Assembly (NCBI GenBank): GCA_005406025.1
Contig: BGZK01001576.1
Location: 1-64,000, forward strand
From: Eumeta japonica
Taxonomy: Eukaryota > Arthropoda > Insecta > Lepidoptera > Psychidae
DNA length: 64,000 nt
Reading direction: 5' to 3'
Part shown: piece by piece, positions 44,084-54,135 of the stretch
How positions within the stretch are numbered: position 1 is the stretch's first letter
Layout: each line of letters opens with the position of its first letter
Program-made: the position numbers and the translations under genes
The notes under the pieces: model-generated
Database searches by the model: none
Told to the model about the DNA's origin: nothing
What the model saw: the letters and a program-made list of their open reading frames with translations, nothing else

Positions 44084-45562
44084 CCGAAACTAGGATCGGA
44101 AACGAGAGTGGGACAGAGACTGGATCATGGTTTATAGCCGCTGTCGATCGATATCAAAGATGAAACTAGGATCGGAAACGAGAGTGGGACAGAGACTGGA
44201 TCATGGTTTACAGCCGCTGTCGGTCGATATCAAAGATGAAACTAGGATCGGAAACGAGAGTGGGACAGAGACTGGATCATGGTTTACAGCCGCTGTCGGT
44301 CGATATCAAAGATGAAACTAGGATCGGAAACGAGAGTGGGACAGAGACTGGATCATGGTTTATAGCCGCTGTCGGTCGATGTCAAAGATGAAACTAAGAT
44401 CGGAAACGAGAGTGGGACAGAGACTCGATCATGGTTTATAGCCGCTGTCGGTCAATATCAAAGATGAAACTAGGATCGGAAACGAGAGTGGGACAGACTG
44501 GATCATGGTTTGCACAGCCGCTGTCGGTCGATATCAAAGATGAAACTAGGATCGGAAACGAGTGGGACAGAGACTGGATCATGGTTTATAGCCGCTGTCG
44601 GTCGATGTCAAAGATGAAACTAAGATCGGAAACGAGAGTGGGACAGAGACTGGATCATGGTTTATAGCCGCTGTCCGTCGATATCAAAGATGAAACTAGG
44701 ATCGAAACGAGATGGGACAGAGACTGAACTGGATCGGAAACGAGAGTGGAAGACAGACTGGATCATGGTTTATAGCCGCTGTCGGTCGATATCAAAGATG
44801 AAACTAGGATCGGAAACGAGTGGGACAGAGACTGGATCATGGTTTACAGCCGCTGTCGGTCGATGTCAAAGATGAAACTAGGATCGGGAAACGAGAGTGG
44901 GACAGAGACTGGATCATGGTTTATAGCCGCTGTCGGTCGATGTCAAAGATGAAACTAGGATCGGAAACGAGAGTGGGACAGAGACTGGATCATGGCTTAT
45001 AGCCGCTGTCGGTCGATGTCAAAGATGAAACTAGGATCGGAAACGAGAGTGGGACAGAGACTGGATCATGGTTTACAGCCGCTGTCGGTCGATATCAAAG
45101 ATGAAACTAGGATCGGAAACGAGAGTGGGACAGAGACTGGATCATGGTTTACAGCCGCTGTCGGTCGATGTCAAAGATGAAACTAGGATCGGAAACGAGA
45201 GTGGGACAGAGACTGGGTCATGGTTTACAGCCGCTGTCGGTCGATGTCAAAGATGAAACTAGGATCGGAAACGAGAGTGGGACAGAGACTGGGTCATAGT
45301 TTATAGCCGCTGTCGGTCAATGTCAAAGATGAAACTAGGATCGGAAACGAGAGTGGGACAGAGACTGGATCATGGCTTATAGCCGCTGTCGGTCGATGTC
45401 AAAGATGAAACTAGGATCGGAAACGAGAGTGGGACAGAAACTGGATCATGGCTTATAGCCGCTGTCGGTCGATGTCAAAGATGAAACTAGGATCGGAAAC
45501 GAGAGTGGGACAGAGACTGGATCATGGTTTACAGCCGCTGTCGGTCGATGTCAAAGATGAAA
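44084..45562 (+). repeat. Minisatellite array, 76-bp unit, about 19 copies
   Basis: The unit runs GATCATGGTTTA(T/C)AGCCG, CTGTCGGTCGAT(A/G)TCAAA, GATGAAACTAGGATCGGAAA, CGAGAGTGGGACAGAGACTG and is 76 bp long. Copies are 95% alike or better by eye, with recurrent variants (GATATC or GATGTC, TTTATA or TTTACA, GGATCAT or GGGTCAT). Units in 44486-44760 carry deletions, including one shortened to about 55 bp. Because 76 is not a multiple of three, the frame shifts with each copy and gives a ladder of overlapping 60-80 codon frames (44127-45256); these are not genes. Its ATCGGAAACGAGAGTGGGAC core is the same motif found scattered in the window. Confidence 0.96.
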
Positions 45563-45985
45563 GGGTCATTCAAGTTTGAGATTATCATTCCCATTTTTAA
45601 TATGTACCTATAGACCGCAAAACATATGACTTAATATAGTGGAACGAAACTCCAAGTAAGATTTATTATAAACAATGTAGCTATAGTTTTGACAAAAACA
45701 GTAGTTGGACAAATGCTACTAATATATTGCATTCCGATGATGACCACAGGTTAACCATAGTTTTAAGAGGGTACAATTTCCTGTGAAAGTCTGGCTTGCA
45801 GTCATTCCAAATAAAGCCTTTTAAGATGTCAAAGTAGATTTAAGAGAATGCGTTTTTCCCACAGATAACTAATTGTATGTAGCCTAATTTACATCTATTT
45901 CGGCGAAAACCATTATATGTTGATAATACACGAAAATAGGACTAATAATATTGTATATGCCGAAGATTTTTAAGTCATTTAAAGA
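45563..45985. other. Unassigned DNA after the array
   Basis: No gene or nameable repeat is visible between the end of the 76-bp array and the repeat tail at 45986. Confidence 0.5.
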
Positions 45986-46110
45986 TGATCCGGTTTTGTT
46001 TTATGCTGAAAGGCGAGTAAATCGCGAAGTATAACTAGTATCTAATAATATAATAATAACTGGGCAACCGAGCTTTACTTGGCGCCATCCAAGTTTGCCG
46101 TGGGAATTTT
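45986..46110 (+). mobile_element. Dispersed repeat tails (RTE-type)
   Basis: 'AAAGGCGAGTAAATCGCGAA' then GTATAACTAGTA (46009-46040) follows the GCGGACGAAGTCGCGGGCAACAGCTAGTA tail of lepidopteran RTE elements, with substitutions. It is followed by 'AATAATATAATAATAACTGG' then GCAACCGAGCTTTACTTGG, matching another common phrase (ACTGGGCAACCGAGCTTTGC). It may be the 3' end of the element that contains the 76-bp array, with other DNA inserted between. Confidence 0.5.
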
Positions 46111-48224
46111 TTCCCAGCAATCAGTTTTCTGTCCATTTTCAAAGAGAAGTATATGTATCCAAATATGAATTTACAACATAGTATCTTATTTATGTGCTGG
46201 GGCTATCTGTAGTCTATATCATGTAGTGCCAGTTGTTGTTGAGAACAATGATATAGCAATAATGTTCAACACCTTGAAAGTCCAGAAATGGTGCGAAATA
46301 GAACAAAGTTCAAATTATTTTATTATTATTTACAAAAAAGATATCTAAACAGATAAACTTGGAAAACAAACATTTATGAAAGAAAAATTTTAAATGACAA
46401 TTTTTAAGGTCGTTTGCGAGATTATCGTTGCATATATATAAGAATTGCTTCTTTAATAGTATGGTAACTTATGAAACGTAATAATGAAATCTATAAAATA
46501 AATCATTTGATATTTCTGTTAAATATCAACTTTATTGATTTTTATATTACATGGTTTCCATCTAAAAGCTCCCACATTTTTTAAGAAATCTACAAAAACG
46601 CAAAATTAGTAGTACCCTAGAGTAGAATCATTTTTCCTGAGACATGAATAACAGAGTCGCAACACACACCAAGAACATAACTTGGACACCCAACTCTCCC
46701 CTGGTAAGCTTAAAACATTAAATAGTACATATAACATTTCCAAGGGACAGATAAGTACGGGATACATCAGAGAACAGCTGACCACATCCATCCATAGATA
46801 CTCGAAACCACAAACTAGTCACCAGAACGTTGCACGCGTTTTAGGAGAGTATCTGATGGAAAATGGAGTGAATTGTCGAAGAGGGAGTGAGCCACCGGAA
46901 CTCTTACTCACCTGACGAAACCCAAAGGCGGAAGCTGCTATGTCACGTCTGTATTTTGTGAGAGTTTTGTATTTGTCTGGTCGACTGTCCTTGTGCTGCA
47001 GCCAAATCGGCCACAGCATGGCTCTACCGCAGCAAAATACCATTGCATCATTCCTATGCAATATTAATACAACAACTCTGACACTAATAAAGGGGATAAC
47101 ATTATGCACACAAAACCGACGAACCAGCAAAAACGTATCGACAAAGTTGGAAAAATGCGATATCTAGGGATCACTTTACTTATTAAGATCTATTATTCAT
47201 TTGAATTGATGTTTTGATATCCATTCGCTTTTAAATAAGAAATAGCTTCCAATCTATTCAAAATTGTTTCTCTAAAATTTCTCATAATAGTGACCGACGC
47301 ACAATTAATAAGATTTATATTTCACAGTCATTGTTCGTATTGATTTTGGTAAATTATTACAATGAAATATATAATGTAAATAACAATAAAACTTGTTACA
47401 AACTTGTGTAAGTATTCTTCCTTTTGTGTTTATGTGAGTCAGAGACCGGCTATCCGCTTCACCGTAAGCACACCGCTAGTAAAGAATAACGGCCGAAATT
47501 TGTGGAATAAAACTTTCGTACAACAAAAAGCTACTGGAAACAGTATTTACTGGAATACACACTATAAATTATCCCGTAAAGCTTTAAAGATTGGTGTAAA
47601 GAATAAAGGTTATTCGGATCTATAAAATTTTATACCGTCTACTAGTCCAGATACCCTCGGTTAACAGTGGATTAATTTCTGAAGTTTTTATAAGTATCGT
47701 GTAGCGCGTAGTAGAAGCGCCCTGCCACTTCAGATCGAGACTTACAAGCCGTGAAAGCCCGAGTTGGCAACCTTAAAGAGGCTTCAAAGAGTTTTAGGTT
47801 TAGTTTTTTTCTCATAATCGGAAAGACGGTTGAACCTAAAACCATTTTTGCGGCGTTGTATTTACGACGTTTTATAGTTTGTAACATTTACTCGGGTATG
47901 TCCTTATTATACTCGTGTTCATGACTTTCTTTCTTCTCATTTTTAATTTTACTTAGCAAAAAAGATTCATTTAAAATATGTTTGAAAAAAAAAACATACC
48001 AAAAGCCAATTTCAAATTTGAACTAATTTTCAACTGGAATGGCCTATGGTAGCTCATTTTACGTTTTTTTTATCCTCTTCGATGCCTGTTATAAAAAAAT
48101 TGCGTCAATGGCCAGAATCTTTTCCATATATTCTCGTAATGTAATCTGCAGTCAATATCACATCATTTGAATCGGTGACTAAGAGGAGCCAGGTTTTAAA
48201 TTAGGATATTACATTTATCCAAAA
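46111..48224. other. Unassigned DNA
   Basis: 46600-47160 is open in two overlapping frames on both strands (77 and 75 codons plus, 103 codons minus) and is somewhat GC-richer, but I recognise no domain in any of them. Frames at 47404-47625 and 47672-47887 likewise lack motifs. The rest is AT-rich. Confidence 0.4.
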
Positions 48225-48477
48225 TGATGTGTCGTATTTCAATCACCCAGCTGCCGAATCCTTTTTATTTCACTTCGAGAAGTTTGCATTCTGAGTCGCC
48301 CACGCCGAGCCGGTGTTGGTCGCCGGCCGCTGACGCGCGCCGGCACCTACACCTTAACGTGCTTTACGAGGCACAGAACGTGTGGTTTTTTTCGACATAT
48401 GTTAAGAAATTGGTCAATCAGGACCTAGTTAGAATCGAACAAGGTTCCTTCCGGGTTTGAAAGCGACACTTTCAACT
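48225..48477 (-). mobile_element. tRNA-headed SINE, lepidopteran type
   Basis: On the minus strand the element begins 'GGTGATGCGGTGAGTTGAAA' then GTGTCGC (A-box region), followed by 'CCTTGTTCGATTCTAAC' (B box GTTCGATTC). The body contains 'AAAGCACGTTAAGGTGTAGG' then TGCCGGC. This matches the CACGTTAA..CGT.GGTCCCGG phrase typical of lepidopteran SINEs and LINE tails. Its GC-rich middle (48296-48350) explains the open plus-strand frame. Diverged, so not recent. Confidence 0.6.
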
Positions 48478-49429
48478 CACCGCATCACCATTTGAATATA
48501 CAAAAATTTCTTAAGCTAACTAATATTCGACGTATCTTAGGATTTCTCATCACGTCATGGTAAAAAGATTTTGTGTTCAAATAAAATATAGTTAAATAAA
48601 TGAAATGCAATATAATTCGACTGAAGTGAGTTTCGTTCATTTTAAGAAATGCTATTTTTATTTGTCTCAATGATGAGCTGCGGTGTACGGTCATCTCATT
48701 CTAAAGGATTTATTCATAATCCATAAATTAGTTTTGTGCTGGAACCTTGAAATAAGTCACAATGATAATGATACCACTATTGGACAGATACATTTCAATA
48801 TTTATTTATTATTTATGTTTTGTATTATATAAATTTGTATAAATGTATTAACATTTATTGCGTTTATGTCCAGCATCAACACGTCACTGGCCGTCGGGTT
48901 CAAGATTCGATGTTGCTTTAATCATGACGTAAACCCATAAGAAATTTACGGCTATATCCCGTATCGTTTTAATGATGGACGATATCAGTGGCGCTGTGTC
49001 GACAGAAAACTGACGCAAATAAGCGGTACTAGACGATTGCATGATCCAGACCTATAGCCGAATATAGAGTTTCCACAGTAAAGCTCGAGGATTTTATATC
49101 TTAAGCCTTCCGGGTAAGCTCGTTGCGGGTCGAGGATCCGAAATAAAAGTTCGTGGGAGGATACTTCCCTGCAGTGGCATAAAGATGTGGCACGATCAGT
49201 GTGTCGACTTATTTATGCATTGGTTTTTGATACCTTTTTCAATTTGGCACTCTTTATACTCCATCGATTTTAACCTCCGACGATAGCATTTAACGTAACA
49301 TCAAAAGAGCGCGCGACGTCGTAGAAAGTTCGACGAATTCACGTATGGAACTTTGTTGATTGTGACTACGGGAGAAGGTCTTTATTAATATTACTTCGAT
49401 AAAAGAAAACCTGGTTCCCTTTCGGGCAA
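48478..49429. other. Unassigned DNA
   Basis: 48885-49190 is GC-richer and non-repetitive in this window; it ends with 'GAGGATACTTCCCTGCAGTG', which may be part of a dispersed repeat. Nothing else is recognisable. Confidence 0.35.
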
Positions 49430-49648
49430 CGGACGGGGTGTATCAGGGCGGCGGGGCGGGCGGGCGGCGGCGGCGGGGGCGGCAGTCTCGGCCCGCGCGC
49501 CGCCCTCAGCGCTCGTGTCTCGGTCTCTTACGGAACCCTTCGGACTGAGAACGGAAGTGGACCTTCTAATGAAGCGTGGATGTGCGTCTGTGTCGCCGTG
49601 AGTGTGCTTGTGGCTGTGTTTGTGTCCATGTTAAAGATTTAAGCGCAG
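49430..49648 (+). promoter_or_regulatory. Candidate promoter and spliced 5' exon
   Basis: A strongly GC- and CpG-rich block (49440-49515, with GGCGGG and GGCGGCGGCGG runs) stands out from AT-rich flanks. It leads into 'CTCGTGTCTCGGTCTCTTAC' and a GT-rich segment that ends in AGCGCAG followed by GTAAAT (donor at 49649). GC-rich 5' leaders followed by a good donor are common for insect developmental or housekeeping genes. The segment before the donor has in-frame stops, so the exon would be mostly untranslated with the coding exons downstream, perhaps outside the window. I cannot locate the transcription start or the next exon. It could instead be a CpG-rich repeat. Confidence 0.45.
49580..49642 (+). 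other. Short upstream-type reading frame in the candidate 5' exon
   Basis: ATG at 49580 opens a 20-codon frame (MCVCVAVSVLVAVFVSMLKI) ending in TAA six bases before the proposed splice donor. It is almost wholly hydrophobic, the result of the GTGTGT-rich DNA. If the block is a real 5' leader, this would be an upstream ORF; a second ATG at 49569 opens an 10-codon frame overlapping it. No function is claimed. Confidence 0.25.
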
Positions 49649-49660
49649 GTAAATTGATTT

Positions 49661-51937
49661 TCGATCGCGTCGAGTGTCACCGCTGGTTTTATGTTACGGG
49701 CGGTGTTTTCAGGAAAATAATATCGAAATATCTGTTGTAAGTATTTTATCGAACTGTTTTTCTCTTTCGCTCTTTTCCATGTCGTGATGTTCGAAGGGAA
49801 TAAAGAATGGTATAACTTTCATGTTAAGTTAAATTCAAGAACGCAAGAATTAAGCTTCACTCGGGACTCTCAAAAGCTTTGCGTGCTCCGTCCAGGCCTA
49901 CGTTTCGAAAGAGCTTTAGACAAGGGTCCTTCTGGAGGAATTACGTTCTGCTTTAGCGTTATTTAAATCGTTGTAATTTTATTTGCGTACGTAATATTAT
50001 TACGTATTAATTATATAGAACTAAGTTCATAAAGTATTTTCATATAACATAGAGATAAATAGCTAATATTATACATATATTTGTATAATCCTAGGAAATA
50101 TTTACTACTCTAATTCATATTATTAGAAACGATAGGTACATAAAAAGGGGGACATCGTGTTTTAGTTTCTGCACTTATTTCACTCATCTTGAGTGAATAA
50201 TATAATACGCCTACTCGTATATTTCTCCTTGCAGTAGTTCAATAGTTCTTTTCTTCTCTTCAGATGTTTTCTCTTTGAAAGTTTTTCTATAAATCGTATA
50301 AAACTATGGTTACACCGTAAGGTCACATATTAGCCGCCCGTCCGCGACTTTACCCGACTGGGAATAATACCAATTTTTTATACCGAACGATTAATCATTT
50401 AATAATTAATGTTAGGGAGTTAGTTCTAAAGTCAATTCTGCTCTTGTATTTAAATTTCGGTCCTCTATTCGTTACGATTCCAATTCCGTTTTCGATGCCG
50501 GTCTGTCCTCGGTCCTGGTGCATTTATCTATTCTTAACCCCATTCATTAATTATCTTGACATTTTTACGGTCTATAAACTTATTATATCTCCTGGAATTT
50601 TGCTTGTTATTTTAGCAAAACCTTTGTTAAGATTAGCTTATCTGTTTTTAAGTGTTGCGTACATAAATTACTATACAATAGACATACTATACTAACATTC
50701 TTAGTCTCTTGTTTAATTATATATTTGGATGATTAATGGTTAATTAGCTCATTAAACAAAAGCAGAAAAAAAACTGAATTTTTTATTAATAATGGTATGA
50801 ACAATTTTTTTCTCACGGTTTTCCCAGAAAAGATATTTCTTCGATTTTCTAAAACATCTACGATGTGATAATAAGATTAATAGCAAAAAAATCTCAATAT
50901 ATTTTAGATATATTAATAGTTCTATTGAAATTTTTTTCTAATAAGAATTTTTATGTCATATACACACTTGTGTAAATCTCATAATCACTTAGTCCGGTTA
51001 CTGAGCTGTGTCAACTCATCGCTCAAATTGTAGCTTTAATAAGCATCACAAGTTATCTATCGCAACTTAGGCAACTTTTGTATGAGCGTTTTTTAAATAA
51101 AAGAAACTTTCCTTTTATAGTTGGAACGTAAAAGCCTTGTGCATTGTTGTTTTGCCGAGATGTTTCTGACGGGAAAAGAAGCTTTGGGTGTTTAGTAGAG
51201 CTTTCTGCTTTCATTGTTAAAGCTTTTGGTTTCTGTAATGGCTTTAAGAAGGAAATGTAAAAATTTGTTTATAAGTGTAGGGAAATAAGGAATGCAACAC
51301 ACGTTTAGATTTGTTTTATAATAGTTAGCAAAAATATGGACGAGTAGATAAAGGCCAGAGGAAAAAAATAATAATAACGTAGTGGGCTATTCGGTGATTT
51401 TTAAAATAATATCTTGCGTCAGTCCTCACCACGGAGGAGTTGTAAAATGAATTTATACTTTTTGTAGTATGTATTTGATTTCCGTCAAACTAAGCTACTC
51501 GTTTTCATACCTCAGAGGATATATTAAGCCGTCAGCATCGGACACTGTTTTTCCATTGAGGACAACCGTTACAAGTGGCCTCAAAACTCACCGAGCCAGC
51601 GTGCGGGTTTTAAAGACTCACCCGTCTATCTTAAAAGAAATTTTGTGCCTCTATAGCAAAATGGCTGAATATGACACAAAAATAATGCATCTGCATTACG
51701 GAAGAGATTTTTATATCGGTGTAATACTTAGATAACGACTGAATGTTTTTCAACGCGAACAAAGGTGATAAATGTGGGTTGTAGGAGTACATCATCGCAA
51801 TTGTCTTGTATGAAAGTTCTAATTTTACGAGTGATCTCATATTTAAGGTAATAAAATTTTAATTAAATTTCAGCTAAATGGAGGAGACATAAAATAATTG
51901 AACAGATAAAACTTGCGACAAAAAAATATCTCAGTAA
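49661..51937. other. Unassigned AT-rich DNA; motif trace at 50455-50525
   Basis: 50455-50525 ('TTCGGTCCTCTATTCGTTAC', 'GATTCCAATTCCGTTTTCGA', 'TGCCGGTCTGTCCTCGGTCC') is a minus-strand copy of the dispersed 'GGGACCGAAATCGG' motif. The frames at 49784-49966 and 51469-51735 have no known domain. If the 49.65 kb donor is real, this is intron. Confidence 0.4.
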
Positions 51938-52445
51938 GGGGCCGTTCATAAAAGACGTTCGATAAAAGGGGGACAAGGGTATCGCTTAGTGTGACAAGAT
52001 GTTACAAGGAGGGATGGGAGGTCTAAGAAAATTTGATGTTCGCATTAAATCAAACAATTTTTCTTTAATTTTTTGTTGATTTTTCAATTTTGTTTTTCTT
52101 TCACGATAGAAAGTCATTGGTATTGAATGTGTAAATATATAAGAATTTTTAAGTACACATTGTCGTTACAATAGCTCAGTACAGCCACATTCTCAGTCTA
52201 ATGAAGTCACAAAATTATTTATGTGCTTGTTTTAAATATTTATCGCTTTATTGAAATTTTGTTATTGAAAAAGTAAATATTTTATAATAACAATATTTAT
52301 TGTACTATTAATCGAAATTAGTTATTTATGGGAAGGGTCTAGCTTTCGTGATGTAATATAGGGAGGTCGTAAAGAATATGACACAGGGAGAAAGGAGGGT
52401 CAAAAATAGCGAAATTTAGTGTGACATAGTTTATGAACGCCTCCT
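51938..52445. mobile_element. MITE with PIF/Harbinger-like ends, about 508 bp
   Basis: The left end GGGGCCGTTCATAAA (51938-51952) and the complement of the right end (GGAGGCGTTCATAAA) match at 13 of 15 positions. TAA lies directly outside both ends, fitting the 3-bp TWA target duplication of PIF/Harbinger elements. Subterminal phrases 'AGGGGGACAAGGG...TGTGACAAGATGTTACAAGG' on the left and 'GGGAGGTCGTAAAG...GTGTGACATAG' on the right belong to a MITE type widespread in arthropods (GGGGCCGTTCATAAATTACG with GTGACGTCA, recalled). No coding frame. Confidence 0.75.
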
Positions 52446-52754
52446 AACTCAGAAATCCAAAGGAGGAACAGATTAAATACACACTTTTAAAATATTTTAA
52501 AAAGCATAACAGACGAATGTGTCAGTCAGCAAATTCATAAAACGGACAAAATCAAATGACACATTTTCAGTTTTCTAAATCCTCGTATAAACGTTTATAT
52601 GGTAGACAGATCAATCACATATTGTCAGAATGCACGTCATGGTTGACCCACTTCTTTGCGTCTTTAAATTTCGTCTACATATTAATTTTGTTACTACGAA
52701 TGAATTGAACCACAAAGAAAATATAAAATATTGCATTCGATTCGTTTAAAATAG
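52446..52754. other. Unassigned DNA
   Basis: Short AT-rich interval between the MITE and the next element; nothing recognised. Confidence 0.5.
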
Positions 52755-53330
52755 TTTTCTAGGTTTTGACGTGACAACGTCTAATAACTCGATATTACGG
52801 GCTGCATGCACGAAAAAGTTGACGTCATTGTCCCGTTACGCTCGATGTCCCGTTCCGCAAGCGAGGCTCGAGTGGTCGGCTCAGTTCGTTTCGAGCTGCA
52901 TCTATCTCCCCTCTACTCGATCAGCCTAGCACAAAAGATACACGTGAACTGTTTTCGTCAAATGTTTATAAAGTGAAGTGAAATGTTATTGTGATTTTCA
53001 TGTGTGTTTAATATTGCGACAACAATGGTAAGTAATTCTTGCATTAAAATCTCATTGTTCAAGCTTATGTGTTAAATCTTTTCATTAATATTTCTTTTAT
53101 TTTTTTTATTATTTATTATTAAAAAAGTAGCCTCGGTCGGCGAGAGCAGTAATGATAGGTTATGTTACAATTGACTGAAAAATAATGAAGATTCATATAA
53201 TTGATAGTATAAACAATTAACTTTTCTCCTTGTCGTTCTTTATATTATATTATTGTAATGTTTGACGTTGTCACGTCAAACTACCGTCCGTAAACCGACT
53301 TTACAGACAACGAGTTTTTTCGAAATAAAA
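52755..53330 (+). mobile_element. Solo unit related to one arm of the 14-kb palindrome
   Basis: The left boundary TTTTGACGTGACAACGTCTA (52763-52782) equals the inner boundary of the palindrome's right arm. The right boundary GACGTTGTCACGTCAAAC (53264-53281) followed by 'CCGTCCGTAAACCGACTTTA' and CAGACAACGAG equals its outer end (CGTATACCGACTTTACAGGC). In between, 'CATTGTCCCGTTACGCTCG' and 'TCTCCCCTCTACTCGATCAG' then CCTAGCAC line up with 'GTGTAACGCTCGGTAACG' and 'CTCTCCCACTCAACTATGAT' then CGGTCTGCC..GCAGCAC of the arm. It therefore contains the same promoter-like GC-rich segment but stands alone, without an inverted partner. No transposase. Confidence 0.7.
52930..53030 (+). promoter_or_regulatory. 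Putative start codon joined to a splice donor
   Basis: Downstream of the GC-rich segment, 'GAAGTGAAATGTTATTGTGA' and 'ATATTGCGACAACAATG' end at ATG 53025-53027. GTAAGTAATTC follows at once, giving a consensus donor at 53028. The context ACAACAATG is a good insect start-site context. An exon holding only a start codon and an untranslated leader would splice outward, past the end of the element. It may be the first exon of the element's own lost gene or of a host gene. An earlier ATG at 52983 would open a short competing frame. Confidence 0.35.
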
Positions 53331-53393
53331 TTAATATGTGATATCTGAATACGTAATAAATACATTAAAATTTAACACTTTTTCCTGAGAACT

Positions 53394-53500
53394 CACACAC
53401 ACGCCCGCATACAAACACACACGCCCGCGCATACAAACACACACGCCCGCACACACACGCATACACACACACACACACACACAACACAAAAAACACACAA
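53394..53500. repeat. CA-rich microsatellite with CACGCCCGCA interruptions
   Basis: Repeats of ACACACACGCCCGCATACAA and (CA)n, with the purest part at 53465-53483. Simple sequence, slippage-prone. Confidence 0.95.
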
Positions 53501-53699
53501 AATATATATAAGTACGTACACAAATACATGCCCATCAATTCACTACTGTAGCGACAATTTAAACATGAAACTACAAAGTGATCTTATGTGTATAGCGTTT
53601 ATTCGAATATCTCTCCTCTTTAATCTATTCAGTTTCCGACGCTACTTTTTCCGCACGCCGTGTTTGGACACGTAAATGTCAGTTACATTGGATCCCGCT

Positions 53700-53945
53700 A
53701 ACACGAATCCAAACAAACTAACCCAAAATATTTGTCATGTCAAGCCTCTACGGCGTAGGCCCCGACCTCTCTACGGCATAGGCGCGTAGACGGCGTAGCC
53801 GTCACATATATTGTATTTTGTTGTCTTTATAGAACAATCGCTACGTATTTATGGATTCTTTTTTTCATTTCGACATGAACTGCTACTAGTTATCGGTCTG
53901 CCGCGTCGCCTCCCTCTGGGAATACATCTCAAATAATTACGTTTT
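53700..53945. repeat. Short repeated words and possible retroelement fragment
   Basis: 'CTCTACGGCGTAGGC' (53746-53760), 'CTCTACGGCATAGGC' (53768-53782) and 'GTAGACGGCGTAGCC' (53785-53799) are three close copies, the last two able to pair. 'GTCAAGCCTC' occurs at 53737 and again at 53979. 'ATCGGTCTGCCGCG' at 53892 is shared with the palindrome arms. I cannot name the element. Confidence 0.45.
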
Positions 53946-53979
53946 CTTCTAGTAGTGAAGGCTTCGACCTAGTAATTTG

Positions 53980-54135
53980 TCAAGCCTCAGAGTAGACAGG
54001 TAAATTGTCCGTAGGTGTAAAGAAATGAATGGGTTTCTTGCCGAAGACTTGGAATCGGGCAGACAGTTTCTTTTCTAGGCGGTCGAAAAAGTGTCCGTAG
54101 ATTATGCCTTTAGGAGTTGATTTTGGTGACGGTCT
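53980..54135 (-). other. Unidentified 51-codon coding-like segment
   Basis: Between a stop at 54136-54138 and a stop at 53980-53982 the minus strand encodes 51 residues of balanced composition, including 'PKGIIYGHFFDRLEKKLSAR' and 'GKKPIHFFTPTDNLPVYSEA' just before the stop. It has no ATG at its start, so it would be a terminal exon or a broken retroelement frame. The acceptor candidate on the minus strand (ATTATTAAAG) is poor in pyrimidines. I do not recognise the family. Confidence 0.3.

Noticed and set aside
44127..45256. Ladder of 60-78 codon frames
   Set aside because: They arise from a 76-bp minisatellite that shifts frame every copy. They repeat the same peptides in three phases and have no independent support.
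13310..45562. CRISPR-like arrays
   Set aside because: The tandem arrays have no unique spacers between repeats, and the genome is clearly eukaryotic.
46606..47167. Gene in overlapping frames on both strands
   Set aside because: Three frames on two strands are open at once, none with a known domain, and no splice or poly(A) signals make one of them stand out.
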